Shown here: positions 1-5,105 of the stretch, piece by piece
Layout of the letters: every line of letters begins with the position of its first letter
Position numbering within the stretch: the stretch's first letter is position 1
Origin: Verrucomicrobiota bacterium
GTDB taxonomy: Bacteria > Verrucomicrobiota > Verrucomicrobiia > Limisphaerales > UBA1412
DNA length: 5,105 nucleotides
Assembly (NCBI GenBank): GCA_017557085.1
Contig: JAFZAR010000348.1
Coordinates: 1-5,105, forward strand
Direction of reading: 5' to 3'
Position numbers and translations under genes: made by a program
Notes under the pieces: model-generated
What the model saw: the letters and a program-made list of their open reading frames with translations, nothing else
The model's database searches: none
What the model was told of the DNA's origin: nothing

Positions 1-635
1 ATAAGCTCTAAAGTCAGATCCCGTCCCACGATCACAGCCATGATAAGCAGCAAAGCACCGGAGACACGAGAGATGTTCAGAAGGGTTTTATGAGAAAATT
101 TGTGCATACGTTTGGCCACTTCATACGCAAGAAACCAGAACCAAGCCAGACAGCCCATACCGACTCCTGTGATATATATACACTTGCTGGTAAAGTGGAT
201 ATCTACAAATTCATGCGCGATGACCGTGCTGGCCATTGTGATCCAGAAAAGTAAAACTACCGGATTGAGCAGAATGCGTACAAAACCGACCGTAAAAGCG
301 TCCCGTAGATGCAGTTTGTTTTCGATATACTTGGCTCCCAGATTCTTAACTGCAATCCGACGTGCCAGAAGGTAGTTCAGCCCCAGAATGGAAACCAGCA
401 AAAAACTCATCAGTTCCATGATGGCTCGTATCATGTTGGAATCAAACAGATGTGCAAACCCCGTAAAGGCGGTCATGCAGTAGATCAGTTCCATGGTGAC
501 CGCACCCACACCAACGGCGAACGCGGAACCGAATCCCATTTTAGCTCCTTCATTCACGATCGTGACATTGATAGGTCCTACGGGGACGGATGTGATCAGT
601 CCGCTGAGAAAACCCGCGAAAAGCGGTTTGAGAAT
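1..635 (-). CDS. LysE/RhtB-family amino-acid exporter, 3' end outside window, start codon non-canonical or lost
   Basis: This is a polytopic inner-membrane protein of the LysE/RhtB translocator family, which exports amino acids or related small metabolites; the substrate cannot be told. I translated it by hand because the frame runs off the window edge. About 211 residues are visible, close to the family's usual full length of 190-210. The N-terminus reads LKPLFAGFLSGLITSVPVGP, with the PxGPxN signature. A central hydrophobic segment contains RILLNPVVLLFWI, where the Asn-Pro of the family is present, and a last membrane segment (SGALLLIMAVIVG) is followed by a few residues. The frame is open from 680 to the edge. 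No ATG, GTG or TTG occurs before the PVGP motif. The boundary given assumes an ATT start at 635-633, which yields a normal N-terminus; a second ATT is at 659-657. The first GTG is at 557 and the first ATG at 539, and both would delete the first helix. The gene follows pssA directly and is probably cotranscribed. Family assignment is firm, the start is not. Confidence 0.8.
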   Translation of the reverse strand, partial: MLKPLFAGFLSGLITSVPVGPINVTIVNEGAKMGFGSAFAVGVGAVTMELIYCMTAFTGFAHLFDSNMIRAIMELMSFLLVSILGLNYLLARRIAVKNLGAKYIENKLHLRDAFTVGFVRILLNPVVLLFWITMASTVIAHEFVDIHFTSKCIYITGVGMGCLAWFWFLAYEVAKRMHKFSHKTLLNISRVSGALLLIMAVIVGRDLTLEL

Positions 636-661
636 AAAAAGAAGGGATGCGGTGCTAATAA

Positions 662-1588
662 CTAAGAATGAACAGGGTTGTTAGAATTATCCGAAGGAGT
701 CTCCGGGGTATCTTCCGCATTTTTCTTAGATTTTTTCTGGTCGAACCAAGTGCGGATCAGTCCGTAAGCCAGGTAACTCATAAAAGTGATCGGCAGCAGG
801 ACGGGCAGAACGTGTCTTCTCATTACCATGCATCCTCCGATCACCAGCGCGGCCACTACGATCCATATAAAGGAATTCTTACGGGTGCGTGTACGCAAAT
901 TGATGTGTTTAAAGGAAGGATAACGCACATTGCTGACCATCATGTAGGAGAGGAAAACCATGATGAACGGCAGGGAATAACGCCAGTAACCGACTACAAA
1001 ATCACGATCCTGGAACCAGAGCATGAACAAGGTCAGGGAAGCGACAAGACCGGCTGCCGCGGGAATGGGGAAGCCAACAAAATCTTTGGAAGGTGGTTTG
1101 CTGCTGTGCGATGGCAGTGCCGCGACACAGTTAAAGCGAGCCAGTCTGAGCGCACCGCAGACCAGATAGATGGAAGCCACAAACCAGCCGATTTCCGGAG
1201 TTTCTCTGAAGACGGGTTCCAGTACGATGCGGTGAACCAGAAATGCCGGAGCCGCGCCAAAAGAAATCAGATCTGCCAGTGAATCCAGTTCCCGGCCAAA
1301 GGGGCTTTCTTCACCTCCCATGCGTGCCACGCGACCGTCCAAAGCATCAAAAATGCATGCCAGCAGGATGAAACAAAGAGCCTGACGGATCACTGCCGCG
1401 AAGTTGGCGGAAGCAATGTCCGCCTCAACGATTTTTGTAAGTGCCAGAAAACCGCAAAAGAGATTGCCCACCGTCATCAAACTGGGCAGAAAGTAGATTT
1501 TAACCTCTTTATTCTCTGCGATTTCTTGTTCGGAACGACGTGCTTCGTTTTCCGGATTTTTTTCTGAACGAAAAGGTCTATATTTCAC
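662..1588 (-). CDS. pssA: CDP-diacylglycerol-serine O-phosphatidyltransferase (phosphatidylserine synthase)
   Basis: This integral membrane enzyme condenses CDP-diacylglycerol with L-serine to give phosphatidylserine and CMP, the first committed step to phosphatidylethanolamine. The CDP-alcohol phosphotransferase motif DGxxAR(x8)GxxxDxxxD is complete: D84-G85, A88-R89, G98, D102 and D106, preceded by D81. Further PssA-type blocks are LRLARFN (147-153), FVGFPIPAAAG (170-180) and SNVRYPSFK (219-227). Membrane segments lie at roughly 32-55, 65-83, 107-120, 135-150, 173-192, 202-219, 240-256 and 259-279. The protein has a charged 30-residue N-terminus and a hydrophilic tail (about 281-308) rich in Lys, Glu, Pro, Ser and Asn. 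At 308 residues it is longer than the short Bacillus-type enzyme. The start is GTG, preceded by AT-rich sequence without a Shine-Dalgarno; the next Met (M38) lies inside the first membrane segment. It begins 26 bases after psd, its pathway partner. Function is near certain. Confidence 0.95.
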   Translation of the reverse strand: MKYRPFRSEKNPENEARRSEQEIAENKEVKIYFLPSLMTVGNLFCGFLALTKIVEADIASANFAAVIRQALCFILLACIFDALDGRVARMGGEESPFGRELDSLADLISFGAAPAFLVHRIVLEPVFRETPEIGWFVASIYLVCGALRLARFNCVAALPSHSSKPPSKDFVGFPIPAAAGLVASLTLFMLWFQDRDFVVGYWRYSLPFIMVFLSYMMVSNVRYPSFKHINLRTRTRKNSFIWIVVAALVIGGCMVMRRHVLPVLLPITFMSYLAYGLIRTWFDQKKSKKNAEDTPETPSDNSNNPVHS

Positions 1589-1614
1589 AGTGATTTTAAA
1601 AAGTATAAATGTTA

Positions 1615-2301
1615 TTAGTACTTGGCCAGGATCGTTTCTCCGCCGCGGACTTTATCTCCGGGGCGAACCGCGATATCTGCGTCCAGCGGCAGATAGATAT
1701 CCACTCTGGAACCGAACTGTATCAGACTGATGCGTTCGCCTTGTTCAACGGTTTCATATTCCTGAACCCAGGGAACGATTCGACGCGCAATCAGTCCGGC
1801 AATGAGCCGGATGGATATTTTCCGTCCTTCCGGTGTATGGAAACCGATCAGCAGGTTTTCATTCGTGGCGGAGGATTCCAGTCTCATGGCGTTGACGAAC
1901 TGTCCGCTGGTATGTTTCATGAACTCCACTTGACCGCTTACGGGTGCGTTTTGAACATGGACATCAAAAATGGAGAGGAATATGGAGACACGTTTACACC
2001 GACCGCCGACATATTCAGATTCGGTAGTTTCACCTATAAAGTCCACGGTTCCATGTCCCGGAGAGACGATGATGCCCGGCAGAGAGGGGACAACGGGAGT
2101 TGGATCTCGAAAGAAGTAGAGGATGAATCCGCTCAGGAGGATCCACAGAAAAATAACAACACCGGTAATGGCGACGAGAAAGCTGCCTACGGCTTTAGCT
2201 ATGACACCGCCCGCGATCAGCGCAAAGACGAGAATGATCACTTTCCACAGCATCCTTCTGCCTGCGATATTGGCTTTGCCTGCGTGTTTTTCAGTGTTCA
2301 T
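1615..2301 (-). CDS. psd: Phosphatidylserine decarboxylase proenzyme (short PSD-A type)
   Basis: The enzyme decarboxylates phosphatidylserine to phosphatidylethanolamine at the inner membrane, using a pyruvoyl group made by self-cleavage. The cleavage motif is G197-S198-R199 within IQFGSRVDIYLP. Cutting before S198 would give a 197-residue beta chain and a 31-residue alpha chain carrying the pyruvoyl group. Two adjacent hydrophobic segments (about 19-38 and 40-63) anchor the N-terminus and are followed by FFRDPTP, typical of the short form; 228 residues fits that class. The conserved triad His is H115 in FDVHVQNAP. The usual SPADG block reads S80-P-G-H-G84, so the triad Asp appears replaced by H83, with D87 nearby. 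The ATG sits 2 bases after the lptD stop and has no Shine-Dalgarno, suggesting coupling to lptD translation. pssA follows, so the two-step PE pathway is encoded consecutively. Family is certain; normal activity is likely but not shown, given the substitution. Confidence 0.94.
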   Translation of the reverse strand: MNTEKHAGKANIAGRRMLWKVIILVFALIAGGVIAKAVGSFLVAITGVVIFLWILLSGFILYFFRDPTPVVPSLPGIIVSPGHGTVDFIGETTESEYVGGRCKRVSIFLSIFDVHVQNAPVSGQVEFMKHTSGQFVNAMRLESSATNENLLIGFHTPEGRKISIRLIAGLIARRIVPWVQEYETVEQGERISLIQFGSRVDIYLPLDADIAVRPGDKVRGGETILAKY

Positions 2302-2303
2302 AA

Positions 2304-4547
2304 TTAGTACATCGTTTGATAAAAATTCAACTTGTCCACATCTCCGCCCAGGTTGGGGGATGCCATTGCTTTCAGCTGGAATCCCAGTGAGACTGAGAAG
2401 TCAGTGGGGCCGTTACGGTTTTCACTGACTTTGAAACGTAACGCGCCGACCCAGGAGGTCATATCCCGGTAAAGGGTGTACTCTTGCTCTTCCAGTGTGC
2501 CGTCTCTGGCTTCAAACTGGAGACGGGTGCGGAACGCGTAGTTTTCATTGAGCCGCACGGTGAAGCGTCCCATGAACAGATTGTTGCTGTAAAGTTCCGG
2601 CCAGTCCGGAATAACACGTTTTTCCATGAAACGGTAGCCAAAGGCGAAACTCCAGTCCGGACTGGGATAAAGAGTCAGATAGTTGCTGGATTCGCGCATA
2701 TCACCGTTTTCTGTGGAAACTCGGTTTTCCGTGGTCAAAGAAAGCCAGTCGCGCGGCGCGAATCCCAGACTGCTGTAAAAATCCGAAAAACGGGTTTGAT
2801 CTTCTCTGGGATCCAGTCTCCAGTCAGTGTACATGGCCCAGTTGATGAGATTGACCAGCCGGGATTGGTTTTCATCTCTGCGCTTGCGCTCGGTCTGAAT
2901 GCGGTTTCTCAGTCCCAGACGCATTACGTTTTCACTGTCAATGGAATCTATCGCGGTGTAGTCGGGATAATCCAATGGTACCATGCGATAGGTTTCCAGT
3001 ATCTCATCGAATTGCGGTATCTCATCCAAATTGCGGGAAGGATCCGGCACAAAGATATAATTGAAAGAGGGTTCTATAATGTGACGCAGACCGCTGAGAT
3101 CCCAGAATTTATTCTCTGTGTTTTTCCAGGTACGGGTCAGTTTGAATGAAGTTTCCGCGCCTGTATTGAAAATGGCACGGCCAACATTAGCCGTCTTTTT
3201 GTAAGAGCCTTCACTTTCGCTGTAAAAAGAACCGCGACCGCCGATGCGAGGCGTAAAGTTGAGCCATCCGAACGATGTGACAGGCAAGGTGATCTGGTGA
3301 TATGTGTCTGCGCGGAAAGCACTGTAGTCATCCGGCCGGAACTTATCCATGTTGGAATAGCGATAGTTAAAATAACCGGCCTGGCTCTGGCTTTCATAGT
3401 AGAGCGGGGATACCCCCAGTTGCTGGCGGTAAGCGTCAAATTTAATATCCGGCAGTCGTTCAACGGTTTGGAAGAAATCGTTCACTCTGGGCTGAGCCAG
3501 CACATTGAAATTGAAGTTGTGCCAGTCGTAGTTGTATTCAACAAAACTGTTTGGCTGCTGGTTCTTATTGTAAAGATCCTCCCGCATGTCACGAGTGGCG
3601 AATTTATCCGATTGCTCGCGGATAGCGGTTTTGACCTCCATCTGGGGACGCAGTTGCAGACGATAGTCAAAGTAAACCCATTGGCGTTCATGGGGTATCC
3701 ACTGCTCGTTGTTGTACTTATGTGGTTTGTGATCCCAGGTGTAATAAGTCTCTAAGTGGCCGATACCATATACAGGATGCCTGAACTCAAAATCTTGTCC
3801 ACCGGCCAGACCGCGATCCCAGCGATAGTCGATGTGGCTGGTTCCGGAAAGATTTTTGGTGAAATCATAATGAAACCCGTTCAGCAAATAAACCCCGTAA
3901 ACACTGCGGTAGCCCGGTTCCGGCACATAAAAGAAACGGTGTTTTTCCAGCCGCCGATGATAATAAGGGAAATAAAGAACAGGAGTATCACCCGCGTAAA
4001 CAGTTGCTTTCCTGGCTTCTACATATTTATCCGGGACGATTTTGATGATTTTGGCCCGGATCTTGAAGTAGGGATCTTCGCGGTCATTTGTTGTCAGAAA
4101 GGCATCCTCCATCTGATAGGCAGAGTTTTCCATGTCGAAGGAGAGACCCGCTCCGGCCGCGAAATAGGGAGACGCCCCGGCTTTGAAGAGCCCGGTGGTC
4201 ATTTCCCGTGTTTTGAAATTATATTGGACACTCTCACCCGCCCAGGTCATGGGAGTGGAGCCATCCTGCGAAGATCCTTGTTTGACAACGACATTGCCGG
4301 AAGCCGTGACTTCACCGGTATTATTATTCAGGGTCGCTTCGTCAGCAGTCAGGATCGTGTCCTGATAAGTGACGATGACACCGCCCGACGCTCGACTGAT
4401 GCCGGTGTTATAGTCATAATCAATGAGCCCCTCTTGGCTGAGTGATTCCAGATGCCAGGTCTGATCTTCAGAGGAATCCTCCGCGCCTGCCTGTGCGATG
4501 GCTGCCAAAAGTGCCGCAAGAAGAGTTATTCGTTGCCGAAATCTCAT
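2304..4547 (-). CDS. lptD: LPS-assembly outer-membrane protein LptD (OstA/Imp)
   Basis: LptD is the outer-membrane beta-barrel of the Lpt machine and, with LptE, inserts lipopolysaccharide into the outer leaflet. I chose the ATG at 4547-4545, giving 747 residues. It opens directly on a signal peptide (MRFRQR, then LLAALLAAIA) with an AxA site at A20-G-A22. The frame extends upstream to a GTG at 4631, but those 28 residues would precede the signal peptide and overlap the intergenic repeats. An LptA/OstA-like beta-jellyroll follows (about 40-165, with ASGGVIVTYQDTILTADEAT and ATLNNNTGEVTASGNVVV). PVLYFPYY (189-196) links to a Tyr/Arg/Asp-rich barrel that reaches the C-terminus, including RHIIEPSFNYIFVPDPSR and a terminal strand region FSVSLGFQLKA. 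No cysteine occurs, so the disulphides known from E. coli LptD cannot form. No lptE is visible here. The gene probably heads the lptD-psd-pssA unit. Confidence 0.93.
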   Translation of the reverse strand: MRFRQRITLLAALLAAIAQAGAEDSSEDQTWHLESLSQEGLIDYDYNTGISRASGGVIVTYQDTILTADEATLNNNTGEVTASGNVVVKQGSSQDGSTPMTWAGESVQYNFKTREMTTGLFKAGASPYFAAGAGLSFDMENSAYQMEDAFLTTNDREDPYFKIRAKIIKIVPDKYVEARKATVYAGDTPVLYFPYYHRRLEKHRFFYVPEPGYRSVYGVYLLNGFHYDFTKNLSGTSHIDYRWDRGLAGGQDFEFRHPVYGIGHLETYYTWDHKPHKYNNEQWIPHERQWVYFDYRLQLRPQMEVKTAIREQSDKFATRDMREDLYNKNQQPNSFVEYNYDWHNFNFNVLAQPRVNDFFQTVERLPDIKFDAYRQQLGVSPLYYESQSQAGYFNYRYSNMDKFRPDDYSAFRADTYHQITLPVTSFGWLNFTPRIGGRGSFYSESEGSYKKTANVGRAIFNTGAETSFKLTRTWKNTENKFWDLSGLRHIIEPSFNYIFVPDPSRNLDEIPQFDEILETYRMVPLDYPDYTAIDSIDSENVMRLGLRNRIQTERKRRDENQSRLVNLINWAMYTDWRLDPREDQTRFSDFYSSLGFAPRDWLSLTTENRVSTENGDMRESSNYLTLYPSPDWSFAFGYRFMEKRVIPDWPELYSNNLFMGRFTVRLNENYAFRTRLQFEARDGTLEEQEYTLYRDMTSWVGALRFKVSENRNGPTDFSVSLGFQLKAMASPNLGGDVDKLNFYQTMY

Positions 4548-4558
4548 TCGCAAATGCA

Positions 4559-4587
4559 AGTCTAACGTATTAAAACCTGTGTGCCAA
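4559..4587 (-). promoter_or_regulatory. Candidate sigma70-type promoter for lptD
   Basis: Read on the minus strand, TTGGCA (4587-4582, five of six matches to TTGACA) is followed after exactly 17 bases by TAGACT (4564-4559, four of six matches to TATAAT). Transcription would begin only a few bases before the lptD ATG at 4547, giving a nearly leaderless message. That agrees with the missing Shine-Dalgarno but is unusual. The call rests only on consensus match and position. Confidence 0.35.
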
Positions 4588-4595
4588 GTATGTTT

Positions 4596-4609
4596 TACGT
4601 GAGCACGTA
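4596..4609. repeat. Perfect inverted repeat, 6-bp arms with 2-bp centre, upstream of the lptD promoter
   Basis: The plus strand reads TACGTGAGCACGTA: arms TACGTG and CACGTA around AG. It lies 8 bases upstream of the candidate -35 element, where an operator or activator site could sit. It is too short to be a terminator and is not followed by a T run in either direction. It could also be part of the IS end or its target. A perfect 6-bp arm pair can arise by chance, so function is speculative. Confidence 0.35.
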
Positions 4610-4611
4610 TT

Positions 4612-4667
4612 GCCTCAAAAATAAAGCGCACCGAAAGGAAGGATGGAAAGGCCTCAAAAAGGGCGCA
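4612..4667. repeat. Imperfect direct repeat between transposase and lptD
   Basis: Two copies lie 39 bases apart in the same orientation. Copy one (4612-4630) is GCCTCAAAAATAAAGCGCA and copy two (4651-4667) is GCCTCAAAAAGGGCGCA. They share GCCTCAAAAA and a final GCGCA, separated by four bases in one copy and two in the other. The spacer is purine-rich. The position just past the transposase stop suggests repeated transposase-binding sites in the IS end. The other IS end lies outside the window, so this cannot be tested here. Confidence 0.5.
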
Positions 4668-4682
4668 GGTAAAAGATAAAGG

Positions 4683-5105
4683 TTAAAGCGAAGTTTGTAC
4701 ACTGTTTTTCTCCTGGATGTATTGGTAAAAAGCTCTTAATTTTGACTCATATCGAGCTTTGAGTTCAAAGGGATTGAGTGTTCGATGAACGGCTTTGAGC
4801 TTTCTCTTTTCTTTGGTTGGCAGATTTGAACGCATTACCCGTTGATAGGGTGTCTGTGGGCGATCATATAGCTTGATAACACGACTTCCCACACGCTGTT
4901 TTTGGGTTAGTTTCATCATAGGGATAAAGTGATTGTGTAAAAGACACCAATCCTCATAGATATCATCAAGTATGGGAACATACTCCGGTTGATCCAGCCG
5001 TTCATAACCGATGAATTCTCTGACCAGTTTCCGATTTCTTTCTTCCACATGAGCGTTGTCATTTTTATGATTGGGACGGGAACGAGTGATCTGGGGTTGA
5101 TCCGG
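4683..5105 (-). CDS. IS transposase, rve/DDE integrase fold, C-terminal 140 residues (5' part outside window)
   Basis: This is the C-terminal part of a cut-and-paste or copy-out DDE transposase. The frame is open from the window edge to a TAA at 4683-4685. Visible residues begin PDQPQITRSRPNHKNDNAHV and continue EERNRKLVREFIGYERLD. The DNAxxE block (D16, N17, A18, E21 of the visible part) matches the region of the third catalytic acidic residue in IS3/IS481-like integrases; the two upstream Asp residues would lie outside the window. The tail has PMMKLTQKQRVGSRVIKLYDRPQTPYQRV, typical of a group of integrase-type transposases often classed as IS481-related or ISNCY (IS1202-like). Basic residues are frequent. 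A GTG at 5048 is not the true start, because the conserved motif lies upstream of and across it. It is oriented toward lptD, so readthrough into the operon is possible. The C-terminus looks intact; whether the whole gene is functional cannot be judged. Confidence 0.85.
   Translation of the reverse strand, partial: PDQPQITRSRPNHKNDNAHVEERNRKLVREFIGYERLDQPEYVPILDDIYEDWCLLHNHFIPMMKLTQKQRVGSRVIKLYDRPQTPYQRVMRSNLPTKEKRKLKAVHRTLNPFELKARYESKLRAFYQYIQEKNSVQTSL

Larger units (their letters stand above)
4612..5105 (-). mobile_element. Partial insertion sequence (right part), inner boundary uncertain
   Basis: The element is recognised from its transposase gene, which runs off the window edge. The lptD-proximal boundary must lie between the transposase stop (4683) and the lptD promoter. 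I placed it at the outer edge of the direct repeats on the assumption that they are part of the IS end. No terminal inverted repeat or target duplication can be confirmed because the other end is not in view. By eye the region is more AT-rich than lptD, which would fit acquired DNA. Confidence 0.5.

Noticed and set aside
172..180. TATATATA run as a promoter element
   Set aside because: It encodes Cys-Ile-Tyr-Ile inside the exporter's reading frame and has no partner -35 element with sensible placement.
100..665. Plus-strand open frames in the first 665 bases
   Set aside because: The minus strand there encodes a clear LysE-family membrane protein; the plus-strand products are shadows.
668..1282. 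Plus-strand open frame of 204 codons opposite pssA
   Set aside because: It is a mirror of the pssA coding frame and shows no domain, signal or membrane pattern of its own.
1609..2307. Plus-strand open frame of 232 codons opposite psd
   Set aside because: It is an antisense shadow of a gene with clear motifs. Its translation is polar, of low plausibility, and matches no family I recognise.
2484..4445. Several plus-strand open frames (2484-3149, 3297-3755, 3756-4445) opposite lptD
   Set aside because: They tile the strand opposite a convincing outer-membrane gene and have no recognisable motifs or plausible gene spacing.
4565..4615. Possible XerC/XerD dif-like site near the IS, since some IS1202-type elements insert beside such sites
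   Set aside because: I could not align the stretch with two 11-bp half-sites and a 6-bp centre; the resemblance is limited to a short TATGTT-like run.
4640..4682. Terminator after the transposase gene
   Set aside because: There is no GC-rich stem followed by a T run on the minus strand; the T run at 4660-4656 lacks a stem before it.

Overview
This window looks like ordinary chromosomal DNA of a diderm (Gram-negative-type) bacterium of roughly balanced base composition. The diderm inference rests on an intact lptD gene, whose product inserts LPS into the outer membrane. The lineage cannot be fixed from the sequence. The gene order, the cysteine-free LptD and the lack of clear Shine-Dalgarno sequences would fit a PVC-type group such as Lentisphaerota or Verrucomicrobiota, but that is only a guess.

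All convincing genes lie on the minus strand, so the window reads from high to low coordinates. At 5105-4683 is the 3' part of an insertion-sequence transposase (DDE/rve integrase fold) cut by the window edge. The next 135 bases (4682-4548) hold no gene. They contain an imperfect direct repeat that may belong to the IS end, a perfect 6-bp inverted repeat, and a plausible promoter just before lptD. From 4547 down to the window edge lie lptD (LPS-assembly outer-membrane protein), psd (phosphatidylserine decarboxylase proenzyme), pssA (CDP-diacylglycerol-serine O-phosphatidyltransferase) and a LysE/RhtB-type exporter whose 3' end is cut off.

The spacing suggests one transcription unit: 2 bases between lptD and psd, 26 between psd and pssA, and essentially none between pssA and the exporter. 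PssA makes phosphatidylserine and Psd converts it to phosphatidylethanolamine, so the two enzymes form the complete two-step PE branch. LptD places them with outer-membrane assembly, so the unit is best described as an envelope-biogenesis operon. The exporter may simply be carried along.

No new multi-gene system is visible. Points that deserve a second look are the exporter's lack of any ordinary start codon before its conserved N-terminus, a His in place of the usual triad Asp in Psd, a mature LptD with no cysteines, and repeats between the transposase and lptD that suggest the IS end abuts the operon promoter.
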